NCBI RefSeq assembly: GCF_030548295.1
Contig: NZ_JAUOSB010000001.1
Span: 62,001-126,000 of the forward strand
Length of the DNA: 64,000 nucleotides
DNA from: Wenyingzhuangia sp. 2_MG-2023
Lineage (GTDB): Bacteria; Bacteroidota; Bacteroidia; Flavobacteriales; Flavobacteriaceae
Direction: 5' to 3'
The notes beneath the pieces were generated by a model that had not been told where the DNA came from, searched no databases, and was given only the letters and a program-made list of their open reading frames with translations. Below, piece by piece: positions 27,249-36,470 of the stretch. The translations under genes and the position numbers were made by a program. How positions within the stretch are numbered: the stretch's first letter is position 1; each line of letters opens with the position of its first letter.

Positions 27249-29231
27249 ATGAATAAATTTTTAACATTCTTTTTATCTTTCATCTTATTTTCACAGTTTG
27301 TGAATGCACAATTTTTGTGGCTAGAAGATGAAACAAATACGCGTAAAATTGAGTTTACAGCCGAAGAAGATGTACCTACAAATTTAACAGGAAACTTTCC
27401 AAACCCTAATACTTCAGGGATTAATACACACACCCTTGTCTCTAAATACAATAGACCTGCAGGGACTAGTAATTTTTTACCTTTTAACCTGTTCAATTAT
27501 GTGACCGATTTAACTGATTATACAGTTACGCTTAAAGCATATATAGACATACCTACTGAAGAGCTAACGTCTAACAACTCAAAACTTAGAGTGTTTTTTC
27601 AAAGTTCTGATGAAGGAACACGTGTTTATGAACAATTGAAATTCACAGTTGGGCAAGAATGGGAAACTTTTACGTTTCATTTTCAGGATGTTGCTATTCC
27701 ACAAAATGTACTAGATGTTGGAGGATACGACCTTATGATAATTGGTTTAGCCAATGGTAGTAAAGAAGAACCAGCTATGACTTACTATTTTGATGAAATA
27801 TATGGATCAACAGATCAAACAACAACTACTATAGGTCATCCAGCGGCGTGGTTAGCGGGTTCATGGGGAGGTACATTTCCTGTTTGGGGTGGAGAAAGAC
27901 TAGATGCAGAAGTAGCAAGTGGCCATGATGCTATAAGCGGTGTACAGGAGCTAGTAACAGAACTTCCTGCTCTAGGACATGTGATTACAAATCTTTCTTA
28001 TTTTGCTCATTCACATTATTTTACTATCAGAGATAATACCAATGTAGATGTAGCTACTGAAATACACGAAAGTTTAGTACCTAGTACTGAGAATCAAGAA
28101 ATTATGATTGAAGTTTTACAAACGCTAAAAAACTCTGGGAAGAAGATTATTTTATACATATCTACAAATTATTTAAATAGGGCAAGTGATGAAGCACAAG
28201 CTGCTTGGACAGCCTATTATACAGCAAATTTTGATGGAAATGAATATTTAGCTTATAAGGATTTAGTACAAGGATTTATTCCTGCTATAGCAGAATATGC
28301 TGATGGATATTGGTTCGATACAACCTCAACACTTCGTGACGATGGATATTTAGAAGATTTTGTACAAATGTTTAAAGATGCAGATCCTGGAGCTGCGATG
28401 TCAGTTTCTGAGTTTGGGCATTTACATTATATAGAGGGAGAAGCAGTTACTGTTGATTCTGATGGAATTGATGATGAAGACGAAAGAGATTATAATGTAT
28501 CCAATTTTAGAGGAAATAACTCTTATTCAGATTTTACAAGAGGTCATGTTTCTTCATTAGGTGGTGGTGCTCCTCCAAATTCATGGGGATATGAAGAGTT
28601 TACAATCCCTGCTATGGTTGGCAATCCATGGTCTATTTATGAAAAAAAACAAGTATTAAAACATGCATGGTTTCCCATTAGAGCTTCTTGGCATGGTACC
28701 AGATCTGATTTAATATTTGGAATAGAAGACGCTTACAGGTTTTCTAAAATTCTTATCGATGCCAAAGCTGGAGTTACATTTGCTAATACGGTATCTAGTA
28801 CTGCTGGAATTGCAGGATATATGACTCCTGACGAAATGGTGATTATGAAAACAATTAACGATAGATTGATGGCTAGTCCAATACCTGATTACGAACCCTA
28901 TGTAAGACCTGAAGGAGCTTTTCTAGTTGGGAATTCCGATGAAGTTCTTTTATCAACAGATGATTTTATTAACTCCTCATCTAATCCATCTCAAATTAAC
29001 TTGTTTCCTAATCCTGTAGTTGATGAGTTAACAATTACTAGTATAGGTACAGATGTTACCGATATGGAAATTTATACGATACTAGGTACTAGAGTATTCA
29101 CAAAAACATGGAACAATGGAACTTCAACCATAAAATTAGATTTGTCTACACTACATCCAGGAATCTATTTTGTAAACCTTTTAAGTGGTAACAACCATAA
29201 TATCACTAAAAAAATAATAATATCTAAATAA
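27249..29231 (+). CDS. T9SS-exported putative glycanase, homologue of the protein at 13205-15214
   Basis: A 660-residue protein with the same plan as its homologue. It has a signal peptide to QFVNA (residue 20), a binding-type beta-sandwich (about 22-186) and a barrel-like domain from AGSWGGTFPVWGGERLD (about 204-545). A T9SS sorting domain (about 583-660) begins FPNPVVDELTI and ends KKIIISK. Asp357 in DGYWFDT and Glu449/Glu450 in WGYEEF are conserved with the homologue, as are HVITN, NSGKKIILYI, GAPPNSW and YVRPEGAFLVG. These shared blocks mark the likely active site. No known GH family recognised. It begins a rightward pair with the broken T9SS sulfatase. Confidence 0.65.
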   Translation: MNKFLTFFLSFILFSQFVNAQFLWLEDETNTRKIEFTAEEDVPTNLTGNFPNPNTSGINTHTLVSKYNRPAGTSNFLPFNLFNYVTDLTDYTVTLKAYIDIPTEELTSNNSKLRVFFQSSDEGTRVYEQLKFTVGQEWETFTFHFQDVAIPQNVLDVGGYDLMIIGLANGSKEEPAMTYYFDEIYGSTDQTTTTIGHPAAWLAGSWGGTFPVWGGERLDAEVASGHDAISGVQELVTELPALGHVITNLSYFAHSHYFTIRDNTNVDVATEIHESLVPSTENQEIMIEVLQTLKNSGKKIILYISTNYLNRASDEAQAAWTAYYTANFDGNEYLAYKDLVQGFIPAIAEYADGYWFDTTSTLRDDGYLEDFVQMFKDADPGAAMSVSEFGHLHYIEGEAVTVDSDGIDDEDERDYNVSNFRGNNSYSDFTRGHVSSLGGGAPPNSWGYEEFTIPAMVGNPWSIYEKKQVLKHAWFPIRASWHGTRSDLIFGIEDAYRFSKILIDAKAGVTFANTVSSTAGIAGYMTPDEMVIMKTINDRLMASPIPDYEPYVRPEGAFLVGNSDEVLLSTDDFINSSSNPSQINLFPNPVVDELTITSIGTDVTDMEIYTILGTRVFTKTWNNGTSTIKLDLSTLHPGIYFVNLLSGNNHNITKKIIISK

Positions 29232-29459
29232 ACATAGTCTATAACAGACTTTTGTCTGTCCATACACTAGCCTTAGAGCATTTATACCCCCAGAAAGTCA
29301 TCTACCTAGTAGAATAAAAACCTATTGACTGATATGTTTACACACATGGTTGTTTTTGATATTTATAGTGTATTATTTGTATTTACATAAATAATTATCA
29401 TAGTTAGGAGTGTTTTTTTACGAAAACAGTGGATTTAAACAACGTTATGATTAAATACA

Positions 29460-29488
29460 GAAATGTTTTGCATTCCATAAAACATTTC
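29460..29488. promoter_or_regulatory. Perfect inverted repeat before the T9SS sulfatase
   Basis: GAAATGTTTT at 29460-29469 and AAAACATTTC at 29479-29488 are exact inverted copies around a 9-nt centre. The site ends 26 nt before the ATG at 29515. It could be an operator or a 5'-UTR hairpin; there is no T tract to make it a terminator. Confidence 0.4.
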
Positions 29489-29514
29489 TTTGTATAAAAT
29501 TTAAAATAATAATA

Positions 29515-32501
29515 ATGAGAAAAAATACTTTAATTTATTTATTTGCTATGTTTTTTATATCACAGATATATAGTCAAAACATAGTTAAACCAAATATTGT
29601 TTTTGTTTATGCAGATGATTTAGGTTGGCAAGATACTCAGTTAAATGATGTTGGGGATGTTGTTCCTTGGGAAACACCAAATATGTTAGCATTGGCTCAA
29701 AGTGGAGCTAATTTTTCACAAGCCTATGCTTCAGCACCAAGTTGTGCACCATCAAGAGGAGGTACCATGAGTGGTAGAATGCCTCTTAAAAATAAAATGA
29801 CTCATGTAGCTGGAGGTCAAATACCTGAAGGGAAAAATTCAAATAAAATCATACCTTCATATTTTCCGGGTAGATTACAACTTGACGAAGTTACCATAGC
29901 TGAAGCGTTGAAACCTTTAGGATATGTATCTGGTCATGTTGGTAAATGGCATATGGCAGCGAATCACAATATTTATCCAGAGGCCGTAGATCAAGGTTTT
30001 GATTACCAAGATACTGATAGAGGGATTACGAGAAGTATCGGTGACAGGTCTGTTGACTTTGCTACAGATGCTGAAGATGATCCTTATCGATTAGATGAAG
30101 ATGGAAGACCTTATGATGCGGTAACAGAACTTGCATTGGATTTTATGGCTGATAACAAAGAAGAACCCTTTTTTCTTTACATGGCTCATTGGTTGGTGCA
30201 CTCTCCTATTTAAACAAGAGATTTAGCATTGCTACAATATTATTGTGATAAATTAGGAATACCTCTACCAACATCGGATGCAAATATTACGACTTCTGGG
30301 CAAACAAATCCATATTATGGAGCAATGATTGCTAGTTTAGATTGGAGTTTAGGGAGAGTTGTAGATTATTTAAAAGAAACGGATGACCCAAGAAATCCAG
30401 GGAAAAAATTATTTGAAACGACGTACATTATTTTTTCATCAGATAATGGAGGTGCAGAAGTTCATGGGTCAGAAATTATTACAGATAACTATCCTTTAGA
30501 TTTAGGGAAAACAAACACCAAAGAAGGTGGTTTGCGTACTCCTCTTGTGATTGCTGGACCTGGTATTGTAGAAAATCAATTATATGATAATATGGTTTCT
30601 CATTTAGATTTTTACCCTACAATTATGGAGGTTACAGGAGCTGATGAGCATGCTGATAATACAGATGTAATAGCTAATTTAGATGGTGTCAGTTTATATC
30701 CGTTTTTAAGTGGAACTGAAACAGAAATAAAAAACAATGACGATACAGTAAGAACAGATCTTTTTTGGCATTTTCCTCATGGAACAGATGCAAGATCATC
30801 GTCAGCGATTAGAAGTGGAAATTATAAATTGTATAAATCTATGTTGATGGAGGTTATTATGAAGCTTATAAATTGTATAATGACGATGGATCTGATAATG
30901 ATATAGAGGAGATGTATGATGTGATAGATACGATGGATGCATCTCTTAAAAATGAAATGATCTTAAAATTAGAGACTCTTTTAGCAGAAAACAATGCAAG
31001 ATACCCAGTGTTTAATCCTGATTATAATGGTGATCCATTAGAAAATCAAGATATTGTTCCGTCTGTTGCTTCAACAGTTTTTGATCAGGATACAGGTGTA
31101 GCTACAGCAACATTAACTACTAATCCTGGAGATGCTATTATTGAAACGGCTTATTTACTATATAGGATAGTAGATGAAGATTCAAAAGAAATAGAGTGGT
31201 TTGAACTTCCTGCAACTATAAATGGCAATGTGATTACGGCTGAAGTGCCAGAAGTAGCCACAGGGATTATCTTTACGTTAGTAGATGAAAATAATTTTTT
31301 AGTAAAATCGGAAGCACTATCAATATTTAATCCTCATAAGATAACAATTAATAGTTCTGATGCTGTGCAGTCTTTTAAAATAGTAAGTGAATATGCTGAA
31401 TTGATAGGAAATACAACTGTAGGTGGTACAGCTTATTTACAAGCGAGGACTGAAGAAGGAGGAGATGGAGCTAAATTTTATGTAAAAGCTCCTGCTGATG
31501 TTGCATCTATAACTTGTGATAAAATTACATTGGGTATTATATCTCAAGCAGGAGATGTAGTAAATGTAGATATTAAAATTGCGGGTGAAACACAAAGTTT
31601 TACGTATATAAGTACCAATAATAATACTCCTGAATTATTCGAATTTGATACTCCAATTACATTTACACAAGCATCTCAAGAGATAGAAATTATAACAACA
31701 TCACTTTCTAATTCAGATGAGTTAACACCGAGAGTGAGATTTGTAGATCTTATATTTAATGTTTCAGAAGTTGTAGAACCACTTCATGAAATAACGCTGA
31801 ATAGTTCAGATTTGGAACAAACTTTTCTTGCTTTAGATAATTACTCTGAATTGATTGGAAACACAACCGAAGGTAGTAGTTATTTACAAACTAGAACAGA
31901 AATTGATCCAGATGATAATGTTGAGGGAGATGGAGTTAAATTTCTTGTAAAATCAGAAGAAGGTTATGAGATGGCTCTAAATAAAGTTGCATTTGATGTT
32001 ATTTCTCAAAAGGAGGATGTTGTAGATGTTGCCATTACCATTAATGGAAATACTCAACAACCACCTACATATACAAGTGGAGGGAATAGAGAAGGAAACA
32101 GTTTTGAATATGTATTTGATACTCCAATTACATTAACAAACAGTGAAGCCATAGAAATCAAAATTGTAACTACAGGACTTACAAATCCAGTAGAGTCAGC
32201 ACCAAGATTCAGAATTGAAGATATTGTCTTTAGTCTAAAAGAAGTTACTTTAGGAATTGATGATGTTGATAAAGAGAGTAATGAAAGTTTAAGTCTATAT
32301 CCCAATCCGGTGAAGAATGCTTTTAGTCTTACAAAGGAAGTAGTATCAGGTACCTTATACAACGTGTCTGGAGCCAAAGTATATGAATTTACTAACACTT
32401 ATAGAGATATTAATATATCGAATCTACCATCAGGCTTATACATCTTAAATGTGATGTTTAAGGATGGTAGTAACAGAAGAATAAAACTATTAAAAGAATA
32501 G
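29515..32501 (+). pseudogene. Multidomain T9SS sulfatase (CAPSR type) with tandem beta-domains, broken twice
   Basis: Frame 1 encodes a signal peptide (ending QIYSQ), IVFVYADDLGWQD, the CAPSR motif, GKWHMA and HWLVHSPI. A TAA at 30211-30213 follows, where relatives have His (VHSPIH). The same frame resumes and runs to about 30840. There one base is missing after YKLYKS, and the rest lies in another frame. That rest holds the usual C-terminal sulfatase domain, two tandem about 150-residue beta-domains (about 31336-31775 and 31785-32235, both opening with an INSSD/LNSSD strand and SELIGNTT-like motif), and a T9SS sorting domain ending RIKLLKE. A surface or secreted sulfatase of about 995 residues would have been the product. 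Confidence 0.85.
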
Positions 32502-32518
32502 TTTATTATTTCCCAATT

Positions 32519-32554
32519 AACGAACCCCCTCTAATTTTAGAGGGGGTTCGTTTT
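32519..32554. terminator. Strong G+C-rich terminator
   Basis: Exact 16-nt arms AACGAACCCCCTCTAA and TTAGAGGGGGTTCGTT around a TT loop, followed by T-rich sequence, 17 bp after the T9SS sulfatase stop. Confidence 0.9.
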
Positions 32555-32905
32555 ATATAAAATTGTTAGAAAATAAAGTTATTGTATTTACTTAGTTTGA
32601 TTTCCATATATCATAATTCTTCATTCATGTTTAGTAATAATTTTTTAATGATCTAGACACAAGTAGAGTTAAAAGACTAGAAATATTAGAAATGCAACAA
32701 GTCAACTCCTTTAGATATAAAAAACACCCTGAAATTTAATTTTGAGGTGCTTTTATATATTAGAAAATAATAGTAATGGTTCAGTTATATTTAAACGAGG
32801 TATAGGTTCCTTAAATAGCATATATCTTTAGTACACAATAAAAATACCAAGTAGTTTTAATACATGAGAACCTGGTTTAAAGAAGAGATTTTTATAGCTA
32901 TAAGA
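32555..32905. other. Convergent intergenic spacer, no gene seen
   Basis: About 350 bases, A+T-rich and stop-dense on both strands. A weak hairpin (CACC...GGTG around 32728-32753) is the only structure noticed, apart from an ACCTCGTT-type octamer on the minus strand near 32794-32801. Confidence 0.4.
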
Positions 32906-33040
32906 AGAGTTGTTGAACTTTATCATTTCTATAAAGCTATAATAGATAAGATATAGCATAAGAAGGACTCTCTACAAATATGTAAATCAATAAAAGCAAA
33001 AAAGGTTCCTTAGTTAAATATAACTAAGGAACCTTTTTTT
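32906..33040 (-). repeat. Dispersed 3'-UTR repeat, copy 1
   Basis: The stretch from AGAGTTGTTGAACTT through a hairpin terminator resembles 34024-34155 along its length (shared GTTGAACTTT, TCATTTCTATAA, ATAGATAAGAT, TGTAAAT, then a terminator). Both copies lie directly after the stop codon of a leftward T9SS gene, so the downstream region was duplicated with the gene. Confidence 0.6.
32998..33040. terminator. Terminator of the leftward T9SS binding-protein gene
   Basis: AAAAAAGGTTCCTTAGTTA pairs with TAACTAAGGAACCTTTTTT across a 4-nt loop, with tracts on both sides. It begins 18 bp past the stop codon. Confidence 0.9.
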
Positions 33041-33058
33041 ATTGGATGAATGCGTTAC

Positions 33059-33913
33059 TTACTGTTTAATAAAACGTACCGCTTGTTTAGTTCCATTACT
33101 TAATTGAACCTTAAATAAATACAAACCTGTTGCTAGATTTGAAACATTAAATTCTTTTTGAGATCCAAATGTTTTAACTTTTTGTCCAGTTAAATTAAAT
33201 ATTTCAGCAGAAAGAATATCTTTTGAAATTTCAAAAGTATTCACTACGTTGGTAGGGTATATTGCTAATGTAGAATCGTTTAATTCTTGACCATCAACGG
33301 ACAATGATGTAATAGGAGCTATTTCTTTATTGCTAGAAACGGTATCAATATAATAATTAAGATCGTTATCTAAATTCGTAAATCTAGCACTTTGATATAT
33401 TGTTCTAAGCTCTGCACTAACGATGTCTGTTTCTGGAGTTGCCCCAGAAAATGAGCTAAAATCAAAGTTCAATTGATGCCAACCAGCTTCTTTATCTTCT
33501 TGAAATTTAACCTGTACATAAGATGTATTCCCATTAGCATCAAATAAAAATAGTCTAAAACGTACAGCACTATCATAATTTTTGATATAATCGAATTCAG
33601 GAAAATATGCGCGTACAGTTACTTCTAAAGTAGAAACATCCTCTATAGGAATACCATACCCAGAGTTAAAATCTAACTTAACTTGTTTGTTTTCTGCAGT
33701 AGAATTAGCAGCTACTTTCCATAAGGTTACATTTGTAGTACTTGTTGGGTCTGTCGCATCAGGATTTGCTACTGTTGTTATAGAACAACCATCACATGGA
33801 GTTGTTAATGTTAAATCAGTAACAGCGTTGTCAACATCATACCAAACTTCTTGCGAAAAGGTTACTACTGTTGTTAATAAAGTTAGAGTAATTGTAAGTA
33901 ATTGTTTTTTCAT
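33059..33913 (-). CDS. Secreted T9SS-sorted protein with a carbohydrate-binding-like domain
   Basis: A 284-residue protein from the Met that gives a clean signal peptide (MKKQLLTITLTLLTTVVTFS). One beta-sandwich domain follows (about 22-200), with the signature pattern LEVTVRAYFPEFD, VRFRLFLFDANG, GWHQLNFDFSSF and NYYIDTVSS. That pattern is the same as the N-terminal domain of the T9SS glycanases. A T9SS type A domain (about 215-284) ends AVRFIKQ. No catalytic domain is present, so it is probably a secreted glycan-binding protein. A 21-bp direct repeat and -7 box lie upstream, and a terminator downstream. Binding is inferred. Confidence 0.7.
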   Translation of the reverse strand: MKKQLLTITLTLLTTVVTFSQEVWYDVDNAVTDLTLTTPCDGCSITTVANPDATDPTSTTNVTLWKVAANSTAENKQVKLDFNSGYGIPIEDVSTLEVTVRAYFPEFDYIKNYDSAVRFRLFLFDANGNTSYVQVKFQEDKEAGWHQLNFDFSSFSGATPETDIVSAELRTIYQSARFTNLDNDLNYYIDTVSSNKEIAPITSLSVDGQELNDSTLAIYPTNVVNTFEISKDILSAEIFNLTGQKVKTFGSQKEFNVSNLATGLYLFKVQLSNGTKQAVRFIKQ

Positions 33914-33940
33914 AATATATATATTAAAGATTAATACATT

Positions 33941-33948
33941 CAAAAATA
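33941..33948 (-). promoter_or_regulatory. Bacteroidetes -7 box of the T9SS binding-protein gene
   Basis: TATTTTTG on the coding (minus) strand, 27 nt before the ATG. It lies exactly 22 nt from the proximal TGCTT half-site, the same distance as in the 57271-57326 promoter. Confidence 0.5.
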
Positions 33949-33970
33949 GAAGGATAGAATGATGTTTTCT

Positions 33971-34000
33971 TGCTTGATTCAGTCAATAACATGCTTTATT
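33971..34000. promoter_or_regulatory. Direct-repeat operator, TGCTTGATT and TGCTTTATT 21 bp apart
   Basis: Half-sites at 33971-33979 and 33992-34000 on the plus strand match the TGCTTAATT pair upstream of GH29 with the same 21-bp period. Likely a binding site for an AraC-type output domain such as that of the HTCS in this window. Confidence 0.55.
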
Positions 34001-34023
34001 CTTGTGGTTTTTTTTATAGTTTA

Positions 34024-34155
34024 AGAGTTCGTTGAACTTTGTCATTTCTATAAGCTAAAAATAGATAAGATCTAGAATAAGCAGAGTTCCTCTATGAATT
34101 TGTAAATTATAAAAACAAAAAAGTTTCTTAGTAAATGAATACTAAGAAACTTTCT
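34024..34155 (-). repeat. Dispersed 3'-UTR repeat, copy 2
   Basis: Diverged copy of 32906-33040, placed after the stop of the broken T9SS gene at 34188-35790 and ending in a terminator of related but distinct sequence (34117-34155). Confidence 0.6.
34117..34155. terminator. Terminator within repeat copy 2
   Basis: AAAGTTTCTTAGT pairs with ACTAAGAAACTTT across an 8-nt loop, with an A tract on the left that gives T residues on the leftward transcript. Confidence 0.75.
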
Positions 34156-34187
34156 TATGATCTAATCTGTTATTTTAATGCAAATAT

Positions 34188-35790
34188 TTACTCTTTTATA
34201 ACTTTTAATGTTTTAAAACCAAATGGAGTCTTAATCTTTGCAAAGTAAATTCCTGTTGCTAAATCACTAACATCGTAGTTTCCATTACCATTAAATGTTT
34301 TTAATAAACGACCAGTAATATTATATAATTTTACATTTTCAATAGCTATACTAGAGTCTATTTGAAAACTGCTTGTTACAGGATTAGGATAAGCAACCAT
34401 AGAAGCATTAACGAATTCAATGTTATCTGTTGGTAACGTAAGCTGAAGAAGGACCTTGAAAAGCATCTAGATAATATATATTTCCTGTAGCAAGAAAATC
34501 CGCATCAGGTTGGTCAATTAATAGGTTTACAGTGCTATAAGATACACCTTCTGTAAGGTTTGTCTCTGAAAAATCAAAGGTGTATTCTTGCCATTGATCA
34601 AAAACAGTAACATCAATTGTAACGTTCTTTTGTCCTGCTGTTTCAGTTCCATCTCGTAAAAACAATCTTAATCTTCTACCAGAACTTCCATCTACATTAG
34701 TTGAAGGTGCATAGGCTCTTATTTTAAAAATAGCAGAGGATTGATTTGCTGTTGTAATAACACCTGGTAATTGAAACTTTATTTGCGAGTGTGCTTCATC
34801 TTCTTTTGTGAATTTGGCAACTAATGGACTGCTATTTCCAATAGTAGTTGGTGTAGTCACTGCTGATTCTTGTTCTAAAAACACACCACCTAGTACTTCA
34901 AAAATTGTTGCTCCAAATATATCTGAACTATAGTGATGATACCACTCATTTCCTGCATCCAAAACTGCTTCTGGATCTAAAGTATCTACAGGAACAACTT
35001 TATCAATAACATTAAAATTATATACTCTTACTGCAGTAACTGATTCTGAAGTACCTAAATCTAAATCTATAACTTCAAATTTAATAGGTGTTGGTGTTGT
35101 TGAAAATGTAACAGTTCCAGCATAAGTAGCAGTTAATGCTTGATATAGACCAGTACCACCTTCAGTCTCGCTATATGTAAAAGTTTGTGGTGTTTCATAT
35201 AAATATCCACATCCGTATACTGGTATTGAATAGTCAAAACGATTTGTCTATACCCGTAACTACATTTGTTAAAATGCTTTCCCAAGAAATCCATGTAATT
35301 CCAATATGATTGACATCTACGTGCGTTTTGAAATTTGGATCTCTTAACAAACTATTCACCAAGATTCCATCTGCAACCGCATGGTAAAGCCATTGTTCCT
35401 GTAATGGGCTGTCAACATCGTTAAAAAAATCATCCCTTTTAGGATCCTGCGTATTTAAAATTAGAATCCTTATCACAGACACCTGCTCCTCTAAAGCAAT
35501 GGCTATGCTATATATCCTTATTCACCCCATATAATAAAAGCATCTCCCCCCCCATGCATCAAATCTGCAACAGATATTTTTTTCCTTTTTTAATATGTTT
35601 AGCCCCACCACACCAACAACAAAAAAATTATCGATATTCTTTGCTTTGGCTAAAGGTAAACCCTCTATAAACAATCCTCGTATATTGGTAAAACAATTTA
35701 GAATTGTCATACGTTTTAAAAGTATCTACAAATTCATAATTAGGAGTTATAAATACTCCTTCTTTCTTTAAAATACTTTTACATATTTGG
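34188..35790 (-). pseudogene. Chimeric pseudogene: alpha/beta-hydrolase (acetyl-xylan-esterase type) fused to a T9SS protein tail
   Basis: Reading leftward across several frames, the first half is a decayed alpha/beta-hydrolase. Its blocks are GVFITPNYEFVDTF, GLFIEGLPLAKA, KKISVADLMHGGGGDAF, PLQEQWLYHAVADGILVN and HIGITWISWES. The last is a damaged GxSWG nucleophile site and is followed by VPVYGCG-like IPVYGCGYLYE. From about 35190 the sequence changes to a beta-sandwich binding domain (RRLRLFLRDG, WQEYTFDFSE, IYYLDAFQG) and a T9SS domain ending LKVIKE. Lesions include stop codons near 35500-35520, a frameshift at a T-run near 35250 and another at about 34435-34460. The fusion point suggests a deletion joined two neighbouring genes. 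Confidence 0.75.
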
Positions 35791-35885
35791 GATCTGCATA
35801 CTCCTCTTGAGCAAAAAAAACGAAGTGTACTAGTCTATAAAAAAGCAAACTTAACTTTGATAATTTCAAGAAATTTGCTTCCATC

Positions 35886-36122
35886 TTATTTATATACTTT
35901 AGAAATTTCCATTGCACAATCTTTCCCAAATGCCTCTACTAACAATTTAAAGTAAGTAACCCCAACCTCTTTTCTTTTTTGAGCAAGTTCTGGTTTGTCT
36001 TTAAATTCTTTAGTTACGTTCCAATGATTTTTAGTATGTACCAATTTTAACTCATATAGCTTCCGTTTTTCTACATCCTGTAACTTTATATTAGCCTCCA
36101 CTTTACTGATGTACTTTTTCAC
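35886..36122 (-). pseudogene. Truncated member of the small secreted-protein family
   Basis: A 78-codon frame with a GTG start and no signal peptide. Its second half (YFKLLVEAFGKDCAMEISKVYK in two adjoining pieces) aligns with the intact 115-residue secreted protein at 55118-55465 (LIKKLNDAFGKERATEIMNAG). A stop closes the frame just upstream, so the signal peptide has been lost. It could still be expressed but looks like a remnant. The function of the family is unknown. Confidence 0.5.
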
Positions 36123-36470
36123 ATTTACATCTAAATTGCTTTGTCAAAAAGCGGAGAAATTCATCAAAAAATCAAACGACAATGATAAAAACAATTGTTT
36201 TCTTGTCGTAAATTGTATTTTACAAACACTAAATCAACTCTTAACCAACAATAATTGTTTCTCTAATCTAGTAACGATTTGCTTAAACAAACTTCATAAT
36301 ACAGCAATAAAATGCTTAAAAACAGCAAAGATGAAGAACTCAAATCGTCTATTTTCACATATGCTAATAAAACCAAGAAATAGTCTTTATTCTAACAAAA
36401 GGTGTTTTCTTAAATTGAGGTATTTAATATTAAAAGTCACCTTTGAATTATGCAAAAAACGATATGTAAA
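36123..36470. other. Spacer upstream of the second GHL15-like gene, no gene seen
   Basis: About 350 bases. A 121-codon plus-strand frame covers it, but it is a run of basic and Asn/Lys-rich low-complexity residues without any recognisable domain, so I do not call a gene. It must contain the promoter for the gene at 36471. Confidence 0.4.

Noticed and set aside
27233-27496. An 87-codon minus-strand frame over the start of the T9SS glycanase
   Set aside because: It is antisense to a clear signal peptide and binding domain, has no recognisable motif and fits a shadow frame.
36290-36317. A TGCTT pair upstream of the second GHL15-like gene as another operator
   Set aside because: The two copies are 23 bp apart, not 21, and the flanking ATT is missing.
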